A stretch of 64,000 nt of DNA, taken from the NCBI RefSeq assembly GCF_026914265.1, contig NC_069136.1, forward strand, positions 34,247,368-34,311,367, in the 5' to 3' direction. The DNA is from Mya arenaria (taxonomy: Eukaryota; Mollusca; Bivalvia; Myida; Myidae). The position numbers and the translations under genes were made by a program. The notes below the pieces were generated by a model. It ran no database searches and was not told the DNA's origin. It saw only the letters and a list, made by a program, of their open reading frames with translations. Below, piece by piece: positions 23,112 to 33,755 of this stretch. Numbering within the stretch: position 1 is the first letter of the stretch; each line of letters starts with the position of its first letter.

Positions 23112-23885
23112 ATAAAGCAGCAGATTCTAACGCGAAACTGTTTATTGTCCCTAATGGCAAGTGCAGAAGTGCTAACCACGCCGGCTAGTGTAAAAACCAG
23201 CTGCCTCAGTTAAATCGAGACTTTTCACTGACCGCAAGGATAAGTGCAGCACTGCCTACGCTCGCTTGTGTATAAAACAGCAGCCTCGGTTTGATCGAGA
23301 CTATTTATTGTTCGCAAGGAAAAGTGCAGTTCTGTCCGCGCCCGCTAACTTATGAAACAGCAGCCTCGGTTTGGTCGAGACTATTTATTGTTCGCAAAGA
23401 TAAGTGCAGTTCTGTCCGCGCCCGCTAACTTATGAAACAGGAGCCTCGGTTAGGTCGAGAATGTTAATTGTTCGCAAGGGTAAGTGCAGTTCTGTCCGCG
23501 CCCGCTAACTTATGAAACAGGAGCCTCGGTTTTAAAAGAGACTGTTTAATGTCAACAATGGTGAGTGAATAACTGACCACGCCCGCTATGTATCAAACAG
23601 CAGCCTCGGTTTGATCGAGACTATTCATTGATCACAATGGTAAGTGCAGCACTGACCACGCCCACTAGTGTATAAAACAGCAGCCTCGGTTTGATCTAGA
23701 ATGTTTATTGTCAACAATGGTGAGTGAATAACTGACCACGCCTGCTAGTTTATAAAACAGCAGCCTCGGTTTGATCGAAACTGTTCATAGACCACAATGG
23801 TAAGCTGTACTAGCACTGCCTTCATGTGTATGAAACAGCAGCCTCGATTTGATCGAGAAGTGCAGAGTTGTCCACGCCTGCTCTC
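23112..23885. repeat. 80-bp minisatellite, about 9-10 units (unit 1)
   Basis: Consensus runs TATAAAACAGCAGCCTCGGT, TTGATCGAGACTGTTCATTG, ACCACAATGGTAAGTGCAGT, ACTGACCACGCCCGCTAGTG. It is homologous to the array at 30050-30722. Each unit carries a TATAAA box, an ATG and a good 5' splice-site match (ATGGTAAGTG). Unit lengths vary slightly and the end units are degenerate. Confidence 0.9.
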
Positions 23886-24375
23886 AGGCTAGCATCGGTT
23901 TTGGCGTTATTTCTATACTAGCCGAAATAAATAGTCGTGAGCAAAAATAATCACTGGTTATAATGGTTTACAGAAATTTCATAAGAAATTAAACAACCTT
24001 TTAAGATATATATTTTTACACATGTGATTTAAAGGAATATGTCCAGTTAAACTATCACTCACAGTTGCTATATACTCTGATTTGTATAAGCCAGGGCCCC
24101 GTTTAAATAAGAGTTAGTCATATACCTTGCTATGTTTAAGAGCGTCAAGTGACGGGCAGAAAGGAAATTTTATCGCAACGCAGTTTACGGTGTCGGCACA
24201 CAACGAAATGCTTCCGGGTCGTAGTACCCCTTCAAGAAGTTCCTAAAAATGTTTCTCTCCACTCTGGTAGCATTTTATGATGTGTACATTGTATTCTTGT
24301 GTGCATATTCAAGTTTACACATGATTTATATCTTATTTGAAGACAATTATGTGTATTTTTATGATATTTTTTCAG

Positions 24376-24452
24376 GATCTCTTTCTTTGGTGGATGGATT
24401 CAGAGATGACCCCAGAGATGCGGCCATGACTGTGGCACATGGACGTTATTGA
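24376..24452 (+). CDS. candidate terminal exon in unit 1
   Basis: After TATTTTTTCAG, a phase-1 reading gives SLSLVDGFRDDPRDAAMTVA and ends at a TGA after 25 residues. GC content is higher than its surroundings. It would follow a phase-1 donor such as those of the Lys-rich exons of unit 1. There is no homologue in units 2 or 3, so it is only a candidate. Confidence 0.3.
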
Positions 24453-24459
24453 TAGTGAC

Positions 24460-25040
24460 GGTAAAGAAATGATGATAGCAGAAAAACGAAACTATCTTGA
24501 TATGGTTTTCTGGTGTTAAATCAACAGACAACGTGTTCATTATTTGTGGAAAAATAGTGTCATAGTGTCCTTATGCAGAAAACGGTGTTACGCCTGGAAA
24601 TTTACGATCATAAACCTTACAATCTGTATCTAAACGGGAACCAACGCAGTTACCTTTCTTTGCTAGTATCAATTAACGAGTAGCTAAGTTTTATCCAATG
24701 ATCCCTGAATACCTGGGTCCAGTTTCACGAAAGAACAAGAACACAAGGAAACATGTTCCCGCCTGAAATCCTATAGTCCGATTAATATGTAATAAGGTGA
24801 CCGAAAACGATTATCTTAGTTTGTTAGATTAATCACTATTGAATGATTGATTTAATGCATACACTAACAAGAACATTCCACCATGCACATAATGTTGAAT
24901 ATTCCGAGTTTATTGTTATTTGTTGTCAACGCTAAAATGATAAAAATACAATTTAAACGGAGTATTTTATCGAGCAGGTTTTTAAAATAAACCCTGATTC
25001 AGGGGACATAACACATACCATGATAGTCAATGGTCACATA
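24460..25040. other. no feature seen
   Basis: AT-rich spacer without recognised features. Confidence 0.5.
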
Positions 25041-25130
25041 TTTCAAGGAACCACAAACCTGATGGGCTCCCGTAGTAACACAGGTCTGCCGCCGAGCCTG
25101 TTCCCTCTGTCTATATATTAAAAAATGGCG
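25041..25130 (+). pseudogene. decayed copy of the third exon of the unit family
   Basis: GGAACCACAAACCTGATGGG matches GGGACCAACAAATCTGATGC of unit 2, and the following bases (TCCCGTAGTAACACAGGTCTG) keep the alignment. The acceptor AG is changed to AA and the aligned frame stops at TAG after nine codons. The following 90 bp also match the DNA after exon 3 of unit 3 (AGTGTCAAATGAAAAA...ACATGAAGCA). This shows another exon duplication within unit 1. Confidence 0.6.
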
Positions 25131-25209
25131 AAACGATATATACAAGCTGACATTTAAATAGTAACTTATTCCAAGAAGTGTCAAATGAAAAACTAATGGA
25201 CACATGAAG

Positions 25210-26220
25210 CAGAGGCAATTAAATGATGAATTTGACTAGTATTCTACTAAAGCAAATTAAGAAATCTCCCCTCTTTCAATTCAGGAATGTCACAGGAACC
25301 TGACTTATTAAAAAACTACCTTAATAATGAAAGTAAAAGTGAACTTTTATATTAATGCTAGCCACCCTTATAGTAAGTTATTTAAAATATGTATTTTCAT
25401 AATTATAATATTACTAGCTTTTTCAGAGCAAACGCCATTCTTAGTCAACGACAATTATACTTAAGTACGGCAGCGAAATAATGTATCTGAGCTACACCTA
25501 GTTTGCATGGCGGTGTATAGAAAATGTTTTTGGCATACTCTGGTAACCTAGACCTTTTAATACAATAATCCGATTGAAGACCTCGCGCCCCCTTTGGTGA
25601 TTTATTTCATATTAAAGATGGTGTCCAATATGACCGCTGAGTGTTACGAAATCGACAATCTCATTTAATTGTGTGTTAATGATTTCCTCATTTTTTTGCA
25701 AAACTATGATTGATAAATATGAACCAATAAATTCTTATTAAATTTATAACATATTTCAGCCGTCAAAACAAGCAAAACAGAATACTTGTTATGTTTTGTT
25801 GCACATACCGTTTTTAATGAAAAAGTTATTTTTTTTAAACACTCAAAGCCCATTGGTACAGTAGCTCTTGCACATAATATAATCCCGACTTCAAATAAAC
25901 CAAAATGGTGTGCACTGGTTATGATATTTTGTCAGAAATCAATATATGGATTTATTATTTAATGGTACTTGTTTCCAATGTTATATTTAGTGTTTTAAGA
26001 CTTACTGCGATGTAGATTTTTCCATCATTTTTTTCTTAAATATTTTCTTATACATAAAATATATTCATATTTTCTCACAAACAACGCAGAATTTAACTAT
26101 AGTTGATAGGTTAATGTTTGTCTGAAAATAAATAAAAAATATCAGTTCACATTTTGCTACGCATTGTGCAGGTCTTTAAAAGTCGTTCAGGGGTTTCCTT
26201 AAGGTACGATTTAATACGTC
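25210..26220. other. no feature seen
   Basis: AT-rich with no recognised element. Confidence 0.5.
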
Positions 26221-26224
26221 AATT

Positions 26225-26440
26225 TTCTTGACTATTCTATCAATACCCAGCTACTCGACGATATATGACGATGCCTTCACGGTTTATCATGGCATTCTCA
26301 TAGAAGAAAGGTACCGGAAGAACATCAGTCCAGATTTTGAACGATTCGATACGCTTTCTTGATCTTCATTCGAACATTATCTTAGTAGCAACACGTGCCA
26401 GCATATCAGTAGCAGCGTTGTCGATCTTGAAAATAATCGT
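26225..26440 (-). pseudogene. possible decayed coding fragment, unknown family
   Basis: On the minus strand a frame reads DNAATDMLARVATKIMFE, a stop, then RSRKRIESFKIWTDVLPVPF and FYENAMINREGIVIYRRVAG before a stop. The run of about 62 codons with one internal stop and protein-like composition suggests an old exon or transposon fragment. No family is recognised. Confidence 0.25.
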
Positions 26441-26879
26441 AGCTGATCATTTATTATTTTTTGTATTCAAGATAAATTTCATAGTAGACCAATCTGAGGT
26501 CGCGTCTTAACCTTAGCCAAACGTTAAACTCGTACATCGTTTGAAACTGTCTTTGAGCCGAAACAATACGTAACAAAACGTATTTTATTCGTAGTGATTC
26601 AAACTATATTCTTATAAGGAAATCAGGCACAATTACTACTAAAGACAACGAAGATGATATATTTCAGGACATAGTATTTGCTTGTTTGTACATCTTTTTA
26701 GTTTGGACAAAAACAGTTTGTTACAGCCACGTCTAATTTGAAGAGAAAAAAATAAACAGATCTGTGGCCCCTCGAAATATGAATATACTCGTATACATAA
26801 GTGATCAAGACTTGTGACAGAAGGCGTAGCATGTCTCCTCGATAATGGATCCTATTATTATTATACGAAGAGTGTACGA

Positions 26880-27310
26880 ATAATGTGGATACTAACGACT
26901 GCAACTCCCTTCCGCGTAGCGAACTCTTACCCCAGTATATCGACCGAGCATGGCTCTGTTATGGTAGTTTTTTGTTAACCCCACGGTTAAAGACGTCGAG
27001 TAGTTGTAGTTTGTCATGTATAGTTGGGATTTACACTATCGTCGTATCATGGAATGGGACCATTGTCGTGACATATAAATAGTCGTTCATACATTGCAGT
27101 TATCGCATTATCGTCGAGGTAAAACCTCCTGCAATTCATGACATGTTTCTTCTATTTCACCCGATAAACACCTCACTACAATTGTGTCGCTAGAGTGGCA
27201 ACGATCGATCCTCTGCTGGTATTCTACTCACACAATCTCAATGTAAAGAAGCAAATCGTTAACCCAAAACTGACGGCATCAGCATGAATCTTCTGCAGTC
27301 CTTTCAGAAC
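26880..27310 (+). repeat. duplicated 5' block of unit 2
   Basis: Homologous to 16926-17335; the shared landmarks are listed there. It lies about 400 bp upstream of the unit 2 first-exon block. Confidence 0.7.
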
Positions 27311-27714
27311 ATGAACTACTAAGATTGCAGGTAACTTTTAAAATATCTTTAGAAAGACTGTATTTCGGGGCCAATCGATGCGAAATCTGTATAGTGTGAG
27401 TCATGCTTAAATAGTCAACAAATTAAAATAAACATATGCCAGTCTTTATTTCTATCACCATACTATCTCAATGTTGCCATCTTACCATTGTTTATTACAA
27501 AATTATAATTACTTTAATATGTCATCTCTTAAAGGGGGGTACAATGAAGGTTATTACATTTGGCTTTAATGATCAAAGCAAAACAAATGTGCAATGTCAT
27601 ATTAGAGCGTCTCGGTTACATAGATATGCAAAATCATTTCCTATACAAACCGCTGCAGGGTTCTTAACTTCGGCTGCCGGACTTTTACCATATACCCATT
27701 CAAACGCAAAAACT

Positions 27715-28360
27715 CTTATCAGCTAATGACACCCTAATCCCATTGCGACAATACGTAAACAGCGCTTTTTAAAAAATTCTTATTATTTTTCTGTTTGACA
27801 TATTTTCAATATTTTTATATATTTGACATGTTTCGTTGCTTGTTAAATTATAGTTTTAATCTTATTATAACTTTAAGTATTTTATTTTCCTGGTGCAGTG
27901 TTTTCATGTTTTAAACGAAAACTACTCCTATACGGGCATCACCTTTAATGACAACGTACAAAACAGCATGAACAAAAAAGGAACACGAGTATTATAACAC
28001 AAGTTAAAGAACGATATTTGGATGCAACTTGCATCAATATAATTCCTGAAATAACAATAGTTTTCCAACAACTAGGAATCATCAACTAGGGATCCCAATG
28101 CCGTATCACACAACCTGTGCATTAAACAAAAGTATGCTTTTAAAATAGGATAACAATGATACTGAGATTAGTTTACTCAGAATTTAGTTATATGTGGTAG
28201 AATATTTATTTTATGTCCCAGAATATACCTGTACTACATTCTTCTTTACGGTGATCAAAGTTTATACATTTTCTGAAAACTGAAATTTTGTGGGATCCCA
28301 TTGGGTTTCTACACACAACATTTTATAGCACAGGCTTGATCATGAATATTGATGATTCAT
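27715..28360 (+). repeat. first-exon block of unit 2, exon 1 not recognisable
   Basis: Aligns with 19005-20215 and 33115-33755: CCCATTGCGACAATACGTAA, CTGTTTGACATATTTTC, CCTATACGGGCATC, GTGGGATCCCATTGGGTTTC and ATAGCACAGGCTTGATCATG. At the position where units 1 and 3 have the ATG exon, no matching ATG plus donor is present. Unit 2 therefore seems to have lost its start. Confidence 0.65.
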
Positions 28361-28665
28361 TTATAACTACAAAGTTAATGTAATGAATTCATACACGTTT
28401 TCTTGGGGGGGGGGGCTTGTGTTGAGTTTGGCCAATCATTAAAATACCGGGTTAAATATTAAAATCAATCTGCATTAGTGCGAGTAGTAGAATTCCAGTT
28501 TAAACTATGATATCGTACAGTATCGACATTTAGCATTCTAAATGTTAGGGACTAGGATGTCAGGTTTAAATGATGAAACCGCTCCGACTACATTGTATAA
28601 TTTTATATTTGAGTTTTTCCGCTTCGATTACATTGCTTGTTTATAAGCATTTTTATTTCTTTTAG

Positions 28666-29671
28666 ATGCAGGTAGATCCGTACGAAAAAGGCTACCTAAA
28701 TCAGGGAGAAAGACTGATAAGAAAAGAAGAGGTAAACAGATTAAGCAAAAATGATTTTTAAACTATTGTAATAAAATGGATAATTGCTTTTTTTCCGTGT
28801 TAGATCGTAATATATTTAACCAAGTGAGCACCAACAATTTTATTCACGAGATGAAATATATTGCAATCTTACACTAATAAAAACTAAAAATAGGAGTTTA
28901 AAGTCATTTACTAGCAATTTTAAGAAAAACAAGCGCCACACATACACACATAACGGCATTTATAAAATGACGTCGTTGAAATTTTGTCAGAGCCCTTTGG
29001 ACGCTGACGTTTTGATTTGGAACTGAATGCGGGATACGATTTCAAAACATGGAACAATATCAATTTGGTATTTTCACTGTTTCTAACTTTGAAATATCAA
29101 TTCTATTTCACTGGCAAATCTATATAAACCACCGGAAAAATATGATAAATTGTTATTATAGCGTAAGTTTACAGCCTCTAATTGTCGAACATTCAAACCA
29201 AAAGGGTGGTCTAGTGTTATAAGTGTCTACCTCTCATTCAAAAGTCTCGAGCCATATCATGGACGTTTTCTTGGCTTCTAAATAAGGTCAGCTTAGAAAT
29301 GGTTTCTACCACGGAAACGGACTTAAGGTTCTGTAAGCTAATTGATGGTTCACACTCGAGCTGAAATAAATAAGTATACAGTTCCAAAAAGAGGGGAAAA
29401 GGAACAATATCACTATGCAGATTGTGTTAAATATTTGGCAAGTTGAATAGCTCATTTGTATTTAACGATATAATGATAAAATACGATGTTCATGAGCAAT
29501 CCATTAAAGCCGGTTTTAAAACATATCATGTTTCAGACTCCACTGCACATATCATCTTAGCCAATGTTCAAATATTTCAGGGACCAACAAATCTGATGCG
29601 GTCCCGAAGCGACTCAGGTCTGGTATTGAACATGTTCCCTTTGCCGATATATCAAGACGAAGATCTAAACG
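28666..29671 (+). pseudogene. unit 2: partial copy of the unknown multi-exon gene
   Basis: Two exons are clear. One is 28666-28731 after TTTCTTTTAG (AGRSVRKRLPKSGRKTDKKR, phase 1 in and 1 out, donor GGTAAAC). The other is 29581-29671 after AATATTTCAG (TNKSDAVPKRLRSGIEHVPF then ADISRRRSK, phase 1 in and 2 out, donor GTATAT). The second is exactly 91 bp, the same length as exon 3 of unit 3, with conserved S-D-x-V-P-K-R-x-R-S-G. No start exon and no convincing last exon is found, so the copy is incomplete. The exons keep open frames and splice phases despite many base changes, which argues for past selection on the protein. Confidence 0.55.
29206..29365 (+). repeat. tRNA-derived SINE-like element
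   Basis: GGTCTAGTGTTATAAGTGTC (A-box side), CATTCAAAAGTCTCGAGCCA (eroded B box) and GGTTTCTACCACGGAAACGG match the element at 20635-20960. Both copies sit at the same place in their units, between the second and third exon, so the insertion predates the unit duplication. Confidence 0.6.
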
Positions 29672-29699
29672 GTATATTGGAATGTTTTGAATAGTTACT

Positions 29700-30049
29700 T
29701 TGTACCAGGGGTATAAAATGAAAAACAAATGTATGCATGAGGCAATGACAAATAAATGAAGAATTCTGCCAAAATTATATCCAATCCTATATACCTCACC
29801 CTTTCTCTCTGCAGTGCATGCGGTTACGGGAACAATAGTTTTTCCCTTTTGGCCTCTCAAATTAAAGTATATGTTTTTATTATTTTCATGTAGGACACAC
29901 TTATATAAAATCATGTATCTTAATAATTATAATATGTATAAGTTTTATCGGAGCAAACACAAATTTAAGTCTACGATAAATATACTTCTATCATAAACAA
30001 ATATAAACGTGTATAAATCTTATCATGATACATACATTGAGACGACACG
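29700..30049. other. no feature seen
   Basis: AT-rich spacer between unit 2 and the 80-bp array. Confidence 0.45.
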
Positions 30050-30722
30050 CAAAAATAAAACAGTAGCCTTGGTTTAAACGAGACTGTTAATTGACCGCAA
30101 TGATAAGTGCGGTATTGACCACGCCTGCTAGTGTATAAAACAGCAGCCTCGGTTTGATCGAGACTGTTCATTGACCGCAATGATAGGTGAAGTACTGACC
30201 AAGCCTGCTTGTGTATAAAACAGCAGCCTCGGTGTGATTAGGACTGTTCATTTTCCACAATGGTTAGTGCCGTAATGACCACGCCCGCTAGTGTATAAAA
30301 CAGGAGCATCGGTTTGAGCGAGACTGCACATTGTCCACAATGGAAAGTGAAGTACTGACTACGCCAGCTAGTGTATGAAATAACAGCCTCGGTTTGATCG
30401 AGACTTTTGATTGACCACAATGGTAAGTGCGGTACTGAATACGCCTGCTAGTGTATAAACATCAGCTTCGGTTTGATCGAGACTTTACTATCTCCACAAT
30501 GGTAAGTGAAGTACTGACCACGCCCGCTAGTGTATGAAATAGCAGCCTCGGTTTGATCGAGACTGTTGATTGACCACAATTGTAAGTGCAGTACTGACTA
30601 CGCCCGCTAGTATAGTAAACAGAAGCCTTTGTTTGACCGAGACTGTTCATTGACCACAATGGTCAGTGCAGTACTGAGCACGCCCGCTAGTGTATATAAT
30701 AGCAGCTTCGGTTTGATCGTGT
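30050..30722. repeat. 80-bp minisatellite, about 8 units (unit 2)
   Basis: Successive CAGCAGCCTC landmarks at 30141 and 30221 are 80 bp apart. It has the same consensus as 23112-23885, including TATAAAACAGCAGCCTCGG and CACAATGGTAAGTG. Short minus-strand frames repeated in each unit come from the array and are not genes. Confidence 0.95.
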
Positions 30723-30739
30723 TTTGTTGTGTAAAGCTG

Positions 30740-30870
30740 CTTGTAAATATTGCTTGTTGTTGTTACATACAGAAGGGAACTAAAATAAGAAGTTAATCTA
30801 CTTGGCAAGTCTCCTTTATTTATTTCTGCCAATCATATATATAAATGTATCAAATTATGCCTATAATGAA
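30740..30870 (+). repeat. dispersed repeat (copy also at 63785-63920)
   Basis: TTGTTGTTACATACAGAAGG, GAACTAAAATAAGAAGT and GCCAATCATATA occur in the same order and spacing at the right end of the window. No terminal repeats or coding capacity are visible. Confidence 0.75.
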
Positions 30871-30959
30871 GGATACATGTTCTTTATGTTCCTACTTTTA
30901 ATATCTCTGCTGTATCAATTTTAACAAAATCAAATTACATTAACCGTAAACAAAGCAAC

Positions 30960-31560
30960 ATTCTACCATGGGCGCCATACATTGTCTTCGGACACTTGAC
31001 GGACTGCATCATCGTTACTTCGGTAAAATGAAAAACAACCATATGACCCCAAATATTCAAAACGATTTTGGGATTGACTGTCAGTCGAATGTCGAAATTG
31101 GGAAAATCAGAATTGCTACTCCCGAAACTCAAACCGGAAGTAATTGAATAATGTATGGTGACGTCGTCGTAGCCTTTTGCCATCCGCGAGATACGCGAAC
31201 ATTCTAGAATACTCATAGAGGATATTGTACTTTGAGTAGTTTATCCACTCAATCGTTTGTCCAATCTTCTCGCCGTTGACATGAACTCGGCCTGTGGGTT
31301 ATGGCCTTGATGGCTATATGTATAAGGCGCCAGATCCTCTATATGTGGAATCCGATTATCAACTTCCTCAATCCGTCCTTCAGCAGCCTCACTGCTAATC
31401 TGCTTCTATACATAGACGCTCCTCAAATGTCCACTCACATTGGTCGCAACTACCGGATCCCAAGCGCCGTTTGCAGCTACGTATGTGACCGCCTCACGTT
31501 TGCAATCCCGGAAACCGCTGTTGTAGGACGTTGCGGAGGAGGCTGTGTCTGTGGCCTAAG
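30960..31560 (-). pseudogene. HES-type Orange-domain gene remnant (copy 2)
   Basis: On the minus strand 31527-31411 reads SYNSGFRDCKREAVTYVAAN then GAWDPVVATNVSGHLRSVY, a good Orange domain of a Hairy/E(spl)-type repressor, followed directly by a stop. About 190 bp further on, MFAYLADGKRLRRRHHTLF matches the block in copy 1 (8040-8115). The DNA aligns with copy 1 through about 8240, the two copies being on opposite strands. No basic helix-loop-helix exon is found within 1 kb upstream, and no WRPW motif. It is probably a pseudogene or a 3' fragment. Confidence 0.65.
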
Positions 31561-31699
31561 TGGTATCTGCAGAGTGCCTCGTGAGATGGAACGCGGTAAC
31601 TATAGATATGATAAAATGGAAAAAGACACAAAAAACTAACCTTTCTCAGGTATGAAGCAACGTCCCCTAAAGAATTTTGCACGTCTAGATCTATTGAAC

Positions 31700-33110
31700 A
31701 AAATATGTTCTCCGTTCTTGCAAAATGTAAGGGTTTAATGAATCAACTCCTTGTATTTGTGATAGTAATTGTTAAGGGCTTATGTCTGACGGTTGGAGAG
31801 TTTTGCGTGTATATAAAGATTGGGTTTCACGTGTCATTTGGCACGAGATCGTAATTATATCTTCACGTGGACATCCTTAATTGACGCGATTTTTGAGTAA
31901 AGTGGTGTGCAACTTTAAGTAACTGTCAATCTAATTGTTATATTATTATTATTTGATATTTAATTTACCTCATGTGCCCATGCATTAATTGGAATGAGTG
32001 AATAAAGGAAATTAGGCTGACACTATTTGTCCATTATGTAATTTACTACCAGAACGCATTGTGTATTAATGGTAAATCGCTAATAAATGATATTTACTAA
32101 AACTAAGCTCATATTCATATCAAAACAGAAATATTGAAAAATAATTAGCGGCAAAACAGCGTATCGATGGTCAGTGCCCAACATTTAAGTATGTTTATGT
32201 AACGAGCGTTTTAATCGGTCGAAGATGATATCAGGAAAATGACCTTTTTATAGTTTTGCACTGGATTTTGCAAAGAATGAATCAGAGGTAATATTTAATA
32301 TTATCAAACATTTGATTATGAGAATGGACTTTGGCTGCCTTAAAGAAGACGTATAAACATATGGAAGGGCAAAGAAGAAAAAATACATCTTGACTTCCTG
32401 ATTATACATCTTGCATTCTGAGGTGAACATCTTGCATTCTGATTTGTACATCTTGATTCCTTACATGTACATCGTGCTTAATTGCATCCTTGTTGTTTGA
32501 TATATTTAAAGCAGTTGATATTTTAAACCTAATATCAAGTTTGTTGTGTTAAAATTCGCGTAAAATATGATATCGATTAACAATTCCTAGCCAAAACTTC
32601 GTTTCATTTGGGCGAAAGTTCGGAAAGTCGTACAGAAATTAACGGAAGGTTGCGACATAATATGACAATCGGAACTCCTCGGTCAAAATAAATATATCCC
32701 GAAGTTTGCTGGAGATGGCTGAGTTGTTACGATTGATAAAACCTATTTTTTAGAAACTAACGGAAATGACCGACACTGTAAGCTTATTTTAAGCGTATGG
32801 CTATGTGGAATTCGTCCTGGCTTGCTGACATTTTTTATTAGTCATACTTAGGTTTGAGAAACTAAGCCAGCAAAAACAGTAAGCCAAAAAGTAAGCTACA
32901 AATGTATAAAGACAGTAAGACTTAAAGATAGCTTAAACACGATAATAATGGAGATTAATAAATAAACATTCACCAAGCTAGCAATGCAGTTGCTCGGATA
33001 ACGAATTCAGTGTGTAATAGAAAGAAGAACAAGTAAGAAAGCAGGATGTACAAGTCAAAACGCAAGGTGTATCATTTGCTTTAATGTCCTTCAATATAAT
33101 ATTAACGCAC
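31700..33110. other. spacer; short 20-bp repeat at 32385-32480
   Basis: Mostly AT-rich with nothing recognised. At 32385-32480 about five units of TGTACATCTTGCATTCTGA-like sequence occur in tandem. Confidence 0.5.
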
Positions 33111-33114
33111 ATAA

Positions 33115-33755
33115 ATGTTACCAGCTCGTCATACCCTTATCTCATTGCGACTAAAGGTAAACAATGCTTTTTGTAAAATCGTTATTTAAATTCCTGTTGA
33201 ACATTTTCTCAATCTTGACAATTGCTAGTTAAAATATAATCTTTAATTTATTAAGATTGGATTATAGCTGTTTCTAAATTATGGAAGAAACATCCAAACG
33301 AGGTGACCTTTCTAATCATACTAGTAAGTGTTTTATTACTGATGCAATATTCCTATATGGATCTGATGTAATAACAACGTAAGCAAACACAAGAACACAA
33401 AGGCACGTTAATATTACAACACAGTTTTAAAGAATGATATTTGGATACATATTAGCTTTAACTTTATTCATAAAAACCACGAATATTTTTACAACAACTA
33501 GGGATCGTCGTATTACACACAGTGAACATTACACAAAAGTACGTTTTTAAATATTTAACATTACTACTGAAAGGAATTTACTTATCAATTAATGATACGT
33601 GGGAGTATGTATATTGTTTGTTAAAGATTATTGTATACTTCATTTCTTAACGTAAGTCAAATTTGATTCATTTTCTAAAACTCATTCCGGTGGGATTTCG
33701 TTGGTTTTCTACACACATCTTTTAATTGCAGAATCGTTGCAATGAACATTGATGA
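33115..33755 (+). repeat. first-exon block of unit 3
   Basis: Fourth copy of the block described at 19005-20215: ATACCCTTATCTCATTGCGA, CCTGTTGAACATTTTCTCAA, the ATG exon at 33281, CCTATATGGATCTGATG, GAATGATATTTGGATACATA and GGTGGGATTTCGTTGGTTTT. Confidence 0.7.

Noticed and set aside
29971-30832. A series of similar 60-69-codon minus-strand frames
   Set aside because: Each lies in one unit of the 80-bp array; the similarity is that of the DNA repeat.
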